Below are positions 25,511 through 33,178 of a stretch of DNA of 64,000 nt, one piece after another. This stretch comes from Leptospiraceae bacterium (GTDB taxonomy: Bacteria > Spirochaetota > Leptospiria > Leptospirales > Leptospiraceae). A model generated the notes under the pieces. That model did not search any database and was not told where the DNA came from. It saw only the letters and a program-made list of their open reading frames with translations. The stretch spans positions 184,001-248,000 of the forward strand of contig JACKPC010000004.1 of assembly GCA_024233835.1 (NCBI GenBank). Direction: 5' to 3'. The translations under genes and the position numbers were made by a program. Numbering within the stretch: position 1 is the stretch's first letter; each line of letters begins with the position of its first letter.

Positions 25511-27376
25511 TTAAACATAACTAAAGTTCTTTGAATCGAATCGGGTAACCATGGATACAGTTCCCTTACCTTTTGTCATGTTTCTTAGAATGCTTGCGAA
25601 GCCAAGCATCTTTTCTGCAGGAGCTTCGCCTTTAATATAGGAAACGTGGTCTGATGCAGAATCCACTTCCGTTATTTTCGCTGAACAAATCTGAACTCCG
25701 GCCAACACCTGCCCCAAAAATTCCTCCGGTGCCAGAATTTCAAAAAGAGTAATAGGACCTACCTGAACCGTGCCACTTTTAAGAAGTTGTTTCACACCAC
25801 TTATCACTGCAATCTTAAGTAAACTCAACCTGTGCTCACTCAGAATTTCCGGTTCTGTATAGGAAATTACTCTCAGTCTAAGTCCTAATATCCCATGGCC
25901 ATAAAGACCACTGAATAGCCCCTCGTTAAATCCAGCTTCTACAGAAGAACATAGTTCCTCAGAGAGATTTACATCAAAAATAACCGACCTGTTAAAATCA
26001 AGTGTTTTTTCAAAAATAACCTCTAAAACTCCACTTTTATCCCTTCCACCGTAAATGGAGTGCTCCAGATTTAAGGATGTTTTTGCAATGTTTTCTATAA
26101 GCTCGTATCTGACAACCTTTAAATTGCCATAAGAAAAAGTTTTCCCTACAAATTGACTTAAACGGTTCAAAGAAACCTCTATATGCAACTCTCCACACCC
26201 CCATAGCTCCACCTGACCGGTTGCATCCTCTATCTTATAACGCAAACCATGATCTTCCCAAAGCAGACTATCCAGTCCCTCCAAAAGTTTTTCTCTGTAT
26301 TCTTCTCTCAAAGGCTCCAGAACTACAGCAAACTGTCGGGATTCATCCTCACCTAATAGCTCTTTATTTAAAGTTTCAGGCTTTTTATATAAATAATCCC
26401 CGATGCGGGCATGGGACAGATTCTGGCTTATCACGACAGAACCTTCCGGATACTCATCCAGCCAGACTTCCCCCGAAAGTCCCGGCATTCGAATATCCTC
26501 CAGAAAAAAAGCGCGTTTATACAAAAAAGCTTCCGATCCCTTTTTTACAGTTTTATACAGTCGAATATAAGAAATCTTCCCGTATTCCGGATGAATCTGC
26601 TTTTTAAAAATACATCCGAGCTTATTTTCAGCGTAAAAAACTTCTTTGCACTTCACATATTTTAAGAAGCTTAAAAATTCTCTTATCCCGAGGCCCTGCT
26701 TCGCACTTCCTGCAAATACCGGTATGAATTTTGATATATAAAACCCTTCAATCAGGCCCTTATAAGCAAATTCTTCCAATTTTTCTGGGTTTTCGAGGTA
26801 TTTCTCACTTAGTTCCTCACTCCATTCTAAAAAGGGAATCAGGACACTTTCCGGAGTGTTTTCTTTTCCATAAGTATGATTCATTACATCCCCTTCCTCC
26901 GTCCTGTAAAATAGCGATAAAAGAGGTTTTTGAAAAAAAGAACGTATATTATCCGGGATCATTTCGAAGGTGGGAAATAAATCCACCTTATTTATGAATA
27001 GAATATAGGGGATTTGGATTGCATTTAATTTTTGCAGAATGAGTTCTGTCTGGGATTTTATACCTGAAATGAGATCGATTAAAACAATGGCCAGATCCAC
27101 TACCGGCATAGAGTCATCTACCTGCACATGAAAATCAATATGCCCCGGCGTATCTACAAGATTTACATAACTCCCTCCAACAGGAAAACTAACAACCGAG
27201 GCCAAAATAGAAATTCCCCTGCGAATTTCTTCGGGAAGAACATCACTTTCCGTTGTTCCATCTTCTATACTTCCCGGTGCATAGATCTGACCGGCTTCGT
27301 AGAGAATCCTTTCTGTAAAGGTAGTTTTTCCGGCATCGATATGCGCAAAAATGCCTATGTTTATTACAGATTTCAT
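25511..27376 (-). CDS. EF-G/TetM-like translational GTPase
   Basis: The ATG complementary to 27374-27376 gives 621 residues starting MKSVINIGIFAHIDAGKTT; the frame stays open upstream to 27457, but that part has no EF-G-like sequence. Motifs are AHIDAGKT (G1), RRGISI (switch I), DTPGHIDF (G3) and NKVD (G4), followed by domains II to V with APEEFLGQV and LRNMTKGKG. The length is nearer TetM (about 640) than EF-G (about 690-700), and the G-domain wording also fits the TetM group. It could be an EF-G paralogue or a ribosome-protection-type factor; resistance cannot be claimed. It lies 51 bp upstream of tuf. Confidence 0.85.
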   Translation of the reverse strand: MKSVINIGIFAHIDAGKTTFTERILYEAGQIYAPGSIEDGTTESDVLPEEIRRGISILASVVSFPVGGSYVNLVDTPGHIDFHVQVDDSMPVVDLAIVLIDLISGIKSQTELILQKLNAIQIPYILFINKVDLFPTFEMIPDNIRSFFQKPLLSLFYRTEEGDVMNHTYGKENTPESVLIPFLEWSEELSEKYLENPEKLEEFAYKGLIEGFYISKFIPVFAGSAKQGLGIREFLSFLKYVKCKEVFYAENKLGCIFKKQIHPEYGKISYIRLYKTVKKGSEAFLYKRAFFLEDIRMPGLSGEVWLDEYPEGSVVISQNLSHARIGDYLYKKPETLNKELLGEDESRQFAVVLEPLREEYREKLLEGLDSLLWEDHGLRYKIEDATGQVELWGCGELHIEVSLNRLSQFVGKTFSYGNLKVVRYELIENIAKTSLNLEHSIYGGRDKSGVLEVIFEKTLDFNRSVIFDVNLSEELCSSVEAGFNEGLFSGLYGHGILGLRLRVISYTEPEILSEHRLSLLKIAVISGVKQLLKSGTVQVGPITLFEILAPEEFLGQVLAGVQICSAKITEVDSASDHVSYIKGEAPAEKMLGFASILRNMTKGKGTVSMVTRFDSKNFSYV

Positions 27377-27471
27377 ATAGATTTTAACCGTGGAGATTAT
27401 GACAGTCCCATACAGGCGAACATTTCTGCATTCTTTTTTTCTAAAGAACTGCATCACTTTTTTTAATTAAG

Positions 27472-27492
27472 ACTAGTAATCTTACTAGTAAT
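27472..27492. repeat. Direct repeat ACTAGTAAT in divergent promoter region
   Basis: ACTAGTAAT occurs at 27472-27480 and 27484-27492, 12 bp apart, and the second copy lies in a perfect palindrome TTACTAGTAA. It sits in the 210-bp gap between the divergent EF-G-like and crystallin-like genes, a plausible place for a regulator site. No regulator is known. Confidence 0.4.
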
Positions 27493-27586
27493 TGAAAATT
27501 TTCTTCTTGTAAAAGGATATTTATACATTACTTGATAGTTAATCCTTATAGTATATAAGGAATTTAAAAATTAGGAGAACACACTT

Positions 27587-28429
27587 ATGAAAAAATATAT
27601 TAGATTTTTATTATATTCTATTCAAAATCACAAACGAAAGATCTTGCTTTTAATGATACTTCTATTGTCCTTGCCTACATTTTCAGCCCCACCAGGAAAT
27701 GAGTATTCTATAAAAATAACAAACCCGGAAACCTTAAAAAAACTTAGCTTCTACAATTATGAAATGAGTATTCGACAGGCATGCGATGCCAGGGTAATTA
27801 CCGGGATAGAATTAATAGCAGATGGAGAGTCTGTCCATAAAATTACTCATAACGATAGTCGTTCTAGAGTGAAAGTCTCAGGTAATAACCCAGGACCCTA
27901 TAAAATCATAACGGATCGTTGCCGAAAGCATCCCCAAATTGCACATACTGATAAACGAGATTTACTCAGTAGTGTAGTAATAAGTTTCCATAAAGGTGCA
28001 GATGTTTATCCCTGTGGAACTTTCGAAGTTGAAGAAATTATGAGACAGAAAGGATCGGAAGTAAAATATCATGGAAGCACAAAACATTATACAGTAAAAA
28101 TGGAATACAATCGTAGTTGTGCATCTATGCCAAATGCCACTTCAGGTTCCGTTTGTTTTTACCGCGACAAGAATTTTAAAGGAAAGAGTGACTGCCTTCT
28201 TTCAAGAAATGGAGCTAATGTAGAACAACGATCTTTTTCCTTTGAACCAAGTTCGATTGATATCCCTAAAGGTTGCACTGCTTTCGTATGCAATAAAAAA
28301 GATTTTGGAGGGATTTGCACAACTTTCAATCCCCAGTCTTCAAGCATGAACCAGTTAAGTAAAAATACACAAAATAATAAAAAGAACTGGAACGATGAAA
28401 TTAAATCGGCTCGTGTAAGCTGTAGATAG
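27587..28429 (+). CDS. Secreted protein with C-terminal beta/gamma-crystallin-like domain
   Basis: The 280-residue protein has a long N-terminus with a hydrophobic signal segment (about residues 18-33) ending near FSAPPG. The C-terminal part from about 187 (SVCFYRDKNFKGKSDCLL, then FVCNKKDFGGICTTF) has the repeated aromatic-Gly pattern of beta/gamma-crystallin folds, with Cys residues that could form disulfides. The middle (residues 34-185) was not recognised. AGGAG lies about 10 nt before the ATG. Crystallin-like domains often bind calcium; no claim can be made here. Confidence 0.72.
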   Translation: MKKYIRFLLYSIQNHKRKILLLMILLLSLPTFSAPPGNEYSIKITNPETLKKLSFYNYEMSIRQACDARVITGIELIADGESVHKITHNDSRSRVKVSGNNPGPYKIITDRCRKHPQIAHTDKRDLLSSVVISFHKGADVYPCGTFEVEEIMRQKGSEVKYHGSTKHYTVKMEYNRSCASMPNATSGSVCFYRDKNFKGKSDCLLSRNGANVEQRSFSFEPSSIDIPKGCTAFVCNKKDFGGICTTFNPQSSSMNQLSKNTQNNKKNWNDEIKSARVSCR

Positions 28430-28456
28430 AATAAGAAAATAAAGACAAAATAGGAT

Positions 28457-28486
28457 AAAAAGGTGAAGAAAAAACTTCACCTTTTT
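28457..28486 (+). terminator. Hairpin terminator, likely bidirectional
   Basis: A 12-bp stem (AAAAAGGTGAAG paired with CTTCACCTTTTT) with a 6-nt A loop lies 28 bp after the crystallin-like stop codon. T residues flank both strands after the stem, so it can also end transcription of the minus-strand dehalogenase gene, whose stop is about 110 bp away. Confidence 0.82.
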
Positions 28487-28593
28487 ATTAAAGATCCCCA
28501 ACATGTACGCGTTTTTACTACCAGTTCTGATTAGGAATCTCCCCATAGTGAGGATATATAACCTTGTATACTTTACAAAGATATCATAATTTT

Positions 28594-29490
28594 TTAAGTA
28601 TTTCTAATAAACTCAACCATAAGCTCAGCCAACTCGTTTCCCTTATCTTCCTGTGAGAAATGGCCGGCATCCTGAATAATGATGTGTTTCATACCTTTCG
28701 TACCGGGAACTTTACGTTTAAAAATAATCTCTCCTTTACTGGTAACCGGGTCTTTATTGCTAAATGCTGTAAGAAAAGGTTTCCTCCACTCAGAAAGAAC
28801 CTTCCATGCTTCCACATTTTTCTTTCCTTCCGGGTCTTCTTCTTCCACAGGAACCAGCACAGGGAATTGTCTGGCTCCCTCCTTATATGCCTCGGAAGGA
28901 AAAGGTGCCACATAAGCTTTCATAGCTCCGGAAGATAAGGTCTTCACACATCCTCCCTGAATAATCTTTCCTATTGGTAAACGCTTCACTTTTTGTGAAA
29001 AATTTCTCCAATCCAAGAAGCCCTGACTCGGCTTCCCCTCTCCAGTCGGCAAAAATGTATTGGAAGCCATAACGCGCGAGAAGCGCTCTGAATTTAAGGC
29101 AACAAGACGTAGGCCCAAAAGCCCACCCCAGTCCTGACAAAAAAGATTGATTCTATCCAGGCTTAACTTATCAATAAAAATTTGTAACCAATCCATATGA
29201 GCCTGATAGGTATAATCCTCCCGCCTAAGAGGCTTATCCGATTTACCAAAACCTATTAAATCGGGAGCGATTACTCGGAAACCGGCAGAAGCCAACACAG
29301 GAATCATGTGCCTGTATAAGTAAGACCAGGAAGGTTCACCATGTAATAAAAGAACGGTTTCTCCACTCATATTTCCTTCCTCTACATAGTGCATACGCAT
29401 ACCATCCCCACTAACTTCCAGATAATGAGGAGGAAAAGGATAATCTTCCAAATCTTGAAACTCTTGTTCCGGGGTTCTTAAATATTCCAT
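28594..29490 (-). CDS. Haloalkane dehalogenase (alpha/beta hydrolase)
   Basis: This 298-residue protein fits the haloalkane dehalogenase family: HGEPSWSYLYRHM (oxyanion hole region, residues 50-62), nucleophile D120 in CQDWGG with the halide-binding W121, catalytic acid D247 (SNKDP) and H277 (AGHFSQED). It would hydrolyse carbon-halogen bonds to alcohols, although many such enzymes in non-degraders have unknown natural substrates. The wording is closest to the DhlA/DhmA type. It lies 9 bp after a thioesterase gene and downstream of a MarR gene with matching operators. Confidence 0.88.
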   Translation of the reverse strand: MEYLRTPEQEFQDLEDYPFPPHYLEVSGDGMRMHYVEEGNMSGETVLLLHGEPSWSYLYRHMIPVLASAGFRVIAPDLIGFGKSDKPLRREDYTYQAHMDWLQIFIDKLSLDRINLFCQDWGGLLGLRLVALNSERFSRVMASNTFLPTGEGKPSQGFLDWRNFSQKVKRLPIGKIIQGGCVKTLSSGAMKAYVAPFPSEAYKEGARQFPVLVPVEEEDPEGKKNVEAWKVLSEWRKPFLTAFSNKDPVTSKGEIIFKRKVPGTKGMKHIIIQDAGHFSQEDKGNELAELMVEFIRNT

Positions 29491-29499
29491 TATATACTC

Positions 29500-29949
29500 C
29501 TATTTTGTATTCAAAATCAACATATTGGTAGTAGCAGTAGCCATGAGTCTTCCTTTTTTATCATAACATTCAGCTGCCATATTCATTGTGCTAAATCCCC
29601 TTACAATAAGCTTTCCTTCAATCGTTATAGTTTCTCCTACAGGTATGGGTCGAATATAATTCACACTCATATCCAGAGTTGTAACCGGCCTGGCTGCAAT
29701 CAAATAGCTTAAAGGACCGAAAACACAATCAAAGGCTGTTGCAATCATCCCTCCCTGCATGTTCATCATAGGATTTGCATACCATTCTTTTACCGGAAAT
29801 TCCACTTTCAAAGATTTCTTCCTTTCATAAGCAATAAATCTGGCATCCATTTCCCGAAAAATTTTGGGTGGAATTTCAATAAACACTTTTCCTGTAAGCT
29901 TGGAAAAATCATCACTCATCTTCTTATTCAACATTTCATGAACATCCAC
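29500..29949 (-). CDS. PaaI-like hotdog thioesterase
   Basis: This 149-residue protein has the hotdog fold pattern, with NPMMNMQGGMIATAFDC (the active-site region) and TLDMSVNYIRPIPVGE. It would hydrolyse an acyl-CoA thioester; the chain is unknown. It is the first gene of a unit with the dehalogenase, and paired MarR-like operators lie 18-44 bp before its start. Confidence 0.82.
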   Translation of the reverse strand: MDVHEMLNKKMSDDFSKLTGKVFIEIPPKIFREMDARFIAYERKKSLKVEFPVKEWYANPMMNMQGGMIATAFDCVFGPLSYLIAARPVTTLDMSVNYIRPIPVGETITIEGKLIVRGFSTMNMAAECYDKKGRLMATATTNMLILNTK

Positions 29950-29966
29950 AAGTAACTCCTTATAAA

Positions 29967-29993
29967 CTTGTATACAATTTACTTGTATACAAG
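29967..29993 (-). promoter_or_regulatory. Paired operator for the MarR regulator (thioesterase/dehalogenase promoter)
   Basis: Two copies of the palindrome CTTGTATACAAG: 29967-29978 (one mismatch at the end) and 29982-29993 (perfect), starting 15 bp apart. They lie between the MarR gene and the thioesterase start. A matching pair lies before the MarR gene at 30426-30452. Confidence 0.78.
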
Positions 29994-30009
29994 ATATTTA
30001 GCAAAAAAT

Positions 30010-30417
30010 TTAAATCTTTAAAAAGAAATTCCTTATATTCTTTTCTTCTTCCCGGCTAAAAGCTTGCAAAAACTCAATATTGGCTTGATACGTTTCTTGA
30101 TATAACTTATCTGCCAGTTTCTTACCTTTTTTGCTTAAACAGACCAGAATCGCCCTTCTGTCATCCGGATTCGGTTTTCGTTCAACTATCCCGGAACTCT
30201 CAAGCCTGTCTATAATGCCGGTAAGAGTAGCACTATCCAACATAGCTTTTCGACCCAACTCTACAGATGCTATATTATCCTCTTTATTTAAAAAGTTGAT
30301 AACCATTGCCTGGGGAGGAGTTATTTTATACTTCCGTATCCGTTTATGAAAAAACTTCAAAGCAGAGCGCTGTGCTCTGGTAATTTGAAAAAATATACAA
30401 TCTTCAGGTCCTAACAT
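30010..30417 (-). CDS. MarR-family transcriptional regulator
   Basis: This 135-residue protein has the winged helix-turn-helix of MarR proteins: IASVELGRKAMLDSATLTGI for the recognition region, then RLESSGIVERKPNPDDRRA as the wing. It would act as a dimer that binds a palindrome and is released by a small ligand. The gene lies upstream of the thioesterase and dehalogenase genes on the same strand. Paired palindromes occur before both its own start and the next gene, so autoregulation plus control of the two enzymes is likely. Confidence 0.88.
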   Translation of the reverse strand: MLGPEDCIFFQITRAQRSALKFFHKRIRKYKITPPQAMVINFLNKEDNIASVELGRKAMLDSATLTGIIDRLESSGIVERKPNPDDRRAILVCLSKKGKKLADKLYQETYQANIEFLQAFSREEEKNIRNFFLKI

Positions 30418-30425
30418 TTAAAATA

Positions 30426-30452
30426 CTCGTCTACAAAATACTTGCATACAAG
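30426..30452 (-). promoter_or_regulatory. Paired operator before the MarR gene
   Basis: CTTGCATACAAG (30441-30452) and the weaker CTCGTCTACAAA (30426-30437) start 15 bp apart, the same spacing as the pair at 29967-29993. They lie 9-35 bp before the MarR start codon, so the regulator probably represses itself. Confidence 0.72.
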
Positions 30453-30491
30453 CATTTTAATAAAACAGGAATAAAAATCAAACACTTTTTG

Positions 30492-30509
30492 GCGAACCCG
30501 AAGGTTCGC
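30492..30509. repeat. Intergenic hairpin of the GCGAACC family
   Basis: GCGAACC-CGAA-GGTTCGC, a 7-bp stem with a CGAA loop, lies between ilvE and the MarR gene. It resembles hairpins at 36109, 60603 and 61224. No good T run follows on the minus strand, so it is not a clear ilvE-direction terminator. Confidence 0.6.
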
Positions 30510-30553
30510 TTATAATTTTTCTGCTTCTTAAAAAACGTCCGGATAAAATAAAC

Positions 30554-31477
30554 TTAATAAACAGGACTCAACCAGTGGCGATATTTCTCTTCTCGGTTAT
30601 TGACAATATTAAAAAACAAAGACTGTAGCTCAGAAGTAACTTTTCCGCAGATAGCATCCCCAACTTCCCTCTGGTCAATCTCTTTCACCCAGGCCACCTG
30701 CACACCTGTTCCGGAAAGAAAAACCTCATCAGAAGTATATAACTCACTGCGAATAACATCCCGCTCTCTTACTTTAATATTTCTATCTTCAGCTAATTGC
30801 ATGATAGAACGTCTTGTAATCCCTTCCAACACAGATGCACTCAGACCCGGTGTTACAAGTTCTCCATTTTTAACAAGAAAAAGGTTGGCCGCAGATGCCT
30901 CAGAAACCATCCCGCGAGTATCCAAAAAGATAGCATCATCATACCCTTCCTGGGCCGCTTCCGATTTAGCCAGTGCCGAGTTTACATAACCTCCGGAAGC
31001 TTTTGAAATAGTAGGTATTAGGTTATCGCTTAATCTTCTCCAGCTCGATACCTTCAGGCGAAGCCCCTTCTGGGTATCCAGGTAATCATCTAACTGGATG
31101 ATATAAATCGCAATCTCGGTAGGCACAATTTTAAACCTTGGAGACAATTCAAGAGCAGAAGTATACACAATCGGTCGAATATAGATATTTTCCCTACACT
31201 CACACTTTCTAACAAGATCCAGGGTTATTTCAACCAGCTCTTCCGGGCTTTTTTTAAAATTTAGCTGCATAATTTTTGTAGAATTAATGAGCCTTTTATA
31301 ATGTTCCAGGATACGGAAAATGTATAGATTATCATAATCAGGATTGTAATATCCCCTGATTCCACCAAAAACGGCCGTTCCGTATTGAAAAGCATGGGTT
31401 TGAATGCTTATTTTAGCGTCTTCAGTCGGAACTATTTTACCCTCAAAATAGGAAAAGCGTTTATATTTATTCTCCAT
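30554..31477 (-). CDS. ilvE: Branched-chain amino acid aminotransferase
   Basis: This 307-residue protein is a fold-type IV PLP enzyme: FQYGTAVFGGIRGY near the N-terminus, the Lys-containing ISKASGGYVNSALAK block, EASAANLFLVKNG and TPGLSASVLEGITR. It transfers amino groups between glutamate and the keto acids of Leu, Ile and Val. It stands alone, with its start facing the response-regulator promoter region. Confidence 0.93.
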   Translation of the reverse strand: MENKYKRFSYFEGKIVPTEDAKISIQTHAFQYGTAVFGGIRGYYNPDYDNLYIFRILEHYKRLINSTKIMQLNFKKSPEELVEITLDLVRKCECRENIYIRPIVYTSALELSPRFKIVPTEIAIYIIQLDDYLDTQKGLRLKVSSWRRLSDNLIPTISKASGGYVNSALAKSEAAQEGYDDAIFLDTRGMVSEASAANLFLVKNGELVTPGLSASVLEGITRRSIMQLAEDRNIKVRERDVIRSELYTSDEVFLSGTGVQVAWVKEIDQREVGDAICGKVTSELQSLFFNIVNNREEKYRHWLSPVY

Positions 31478-31582
31478 TTCAGAAACTAAGTGTTTTTATA
31501 GGGAAAAAAAGAAAAGGACTATTCTATTTAAAAATCTGTATTTTTTATTAGAGGTCTTTTTCTTTTCTAAAAAAAAATCCTC

Positions 31583-31612
31583 TTGAAATAATTTTTTCTT
31601 TCATACTATTAT
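31583..31612 (+). promoter_or_regulatory. Candidate promoter of the tandem response-regulator genes
   Basis: TTGAAA (31583-31588) and TATTAT (31607-31612) with an 18-bp spacer lie just before the ATG at 31635. The likely transcript start is only about 15 nt before the gene. Found by eye. Confidence 0.45.
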
Positions 31613-31634
31613 CTTTTTGGGATAAAGAAATCAG

Positions 31635-32378
31635 ATGAAGAAAATATACAGGGTACTTCTTGTAGAAGATGATTTTGCTTCTGCAAAAGTTGTAATACAC
31701 ACTCTTAATAAATATAATTTTGAAGTTACTCACGCTATAGAAGGAAATTCTGCTCTAAATTTTATAGATTCTGAAAGTTACGACTTACTCATTTCAGATA
31801 TTATGATGCCGGGAATAGACGGTTTCCAAATGTTAGAAAAAGCCGGTGATAAACTAAAGAATACTCCGAAAATCATGCTCACCGCCGTTGGTGATAGGCA
31901 GAAAGTTCAAAAGGCAGCACAATTTAATGTTCAGATGTTTCTCCTGAAACCCATTTCTTCCAACAAAATTGTAGAAAAAGTCAGAGAGGTTTTACGGCTT
32001 GATGAGAGTGACCTGGTAAATAAAAAATCATTTCCTTTCAAAATGGATGTGAAAGTGATTGATAAAAAAACCTTACAGATTACTCTTTCCGGTGTTCCGG
32101 AAGTAGATTTTTCAAAAGAGCTTTTCAGGGAAGTAGAAAGGGTGATACAGGCAGGCAATCATAACCAAATTGAGACTATTCGAATTTTAGTAAATACCGA
32201 AGTTGCTCTACACAAGCAAACGGCTACTTATCTCGAATACGCGATAGAACCAATTAAAAAACTAACCTCGGTTAGCCCGGAAAAAATCAACTGTTATGGA
32301 GGATTTTTTAGAGAACTCACTGAAGAACTATTTTCCGGCTTGAAAAGTTTAAACCAGTGTAACATACAATATAAATAA
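31635..32378 (+). CDS. Response regulator with C-terminal STAS-like domain (copy 1)
   Basis: This 247-residue protein has a receiver domain (about 1-120) with D12/D13, phospho-acceptor D55 (SDIMMPG), T83 and K105 (LLKPI). The C-terminal part (about 130-247) is not a known DNA-binding domain; its pattern (hydrophobic strand, then TLQITLSGVPEVDF and a long helix) suggests a STAS-like or similar alpha/beta output. A close relative lies 6 bp downstream. No histidine kinase gene is next to it. Confidence 0.82.
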   Translation: MKKIYRVLLVEDDFASAKVVIHTLNKYNFEVTHAIEGNSALNFIDSESYDLLISDIMMPGIDGFQMLEKAGDKLKNTPKIMLTAVGDRQKVQKAAQFNVQMFLLKPISSNKIVEKVREVLRLDESDLVNKKSFPFKMDVKVIDKKTLQITLSGVPEVDFSKELFREVERVIQAGNHNQIETIRILVNTEVALHKQTATYLEYAIEPIKKLTSVSPEKINCYGGFFRELTEELFSGLKSLNQCNIQYK

Positions 32379-32384
32379 GAAACA

Positions 32385-33149
32385 ATGAAAAAGATCTATA
32401 AGGTTTTACTCGCAGAAGATGATCCCATTTCCGCTAAACTGGTGAAGCATACCCTCGGAAGATACAATTTCAAGGTTGAGCATGTGGAAGATGGTCGAAT
32501 GGCACTCGGCAAAGTCAAGCTATACCAGTATGATCTTGCCATAATCGATATCATGATGCCGATTATGGATGGGCAGATGTTTGTAGAAAAAGGCAATGAT
32601 GAATTAAAAAAAGCCGGAACAAAAGTCATAATGCTTACGGCTTTAAGCAATAAAGAAAATGTTTTAAGAGCTGCTACAAATAATGTAGACCTCTACCTTT
32701 TAAAACCCATCACCCAAAAAGTTCTTTTTGAAAAAATTAGGGAAACAATGGGACTGGAAGAAGAAGATTTAATAGATAAGAAAGAATTTCCCTTTCAAGT
32801 TCGAATTCAAGGTCGCTCCGAATATGAAATAGAAATTTTATTCAGCGGGATTCCTATTGATGAAATTACCGACGAAGTCTTTAATGCTTATTCTGCCCAT
32901 TTTAATCACTTTTTTACACAGATTCCGAGCAGTGTAGAGATTAAAGTCCCCGAAGACTTTTACTATTGTTCGGATGCACTAAAATATCTGGAATCGGCAA
33001 TTGACGAACTGACGAAAAAAGCCCGGCTTAAACTTTCTAATGTGGTTTTTTCAGGTGACTTTTTTGCTTATTATAAAAGAACGGATATAGCGGCATTACC
33101 AAACCTTTCAGCCTGTAAAGTTCTTTTCCCAAAGAAGAAGGATTCCTAG
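32385..33149 (+). CDS. Response regulator with C-terminal STAS-like domain (copy 2)
   Basis: This 254-residue protein is a paralogue of the gene just upstream. It shares the same start (MKKIY), D12/D13, D55 (IDIMMPI), T85, K107 and the LxxKKxFPF joint between domains. The C-terminal domains are similar in layout but have diverged more than the receivers. The 6-bp gap suggests a single transcript. It is followed 29 bp later by NuoG on the same strand. Confidence 0.82.
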   Translation: MKKIYKVLLAEDDPISAKLVKHTLGRYNFKVEHVEDGRMALGKVKLYQYDLAIIDIMMPIMDGQMFVEKGNDELKKAGTKVIMLTALSNKENVLRAATNNVDLYLLKPITQKVLFEKIRETMGLEEEDLIDKKEFPFQVRIQGRSEYEIEILFSGIPIDEITDEVFNAYSAHFNHFFTQIPSSVEIKVPEDFYYCSDALKYLESAIDELTKKARLKLSNVVFSGDFFAYYKRTDIAALPNLSACKVLFPKKKDS

Positions 33150-33178
33150 CTGGGGTTTAATTCGCGGAGGTTTTAACA

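Noticed and set aside
26221..26665. Plus-strand ORFs inside the EF-G-like gene
   Set aside because: They run antisense to a conserved GTPase and have no recognisable start context or domain.
25511..27376. Tetracycline resistance gene
   Set aside because: Resistance cannot be read from TetM-like sequence; many EF-G paralogues share these motifs, and no mobile-element marks surround it.
28355..28546. A 63-residue minus-strand hydrophobic ORF
   Set aside because: It spans the hairpin terminator at 28457-28486 and overlaps the end of the crystallin-like gene, so it is unlikely to be translated.
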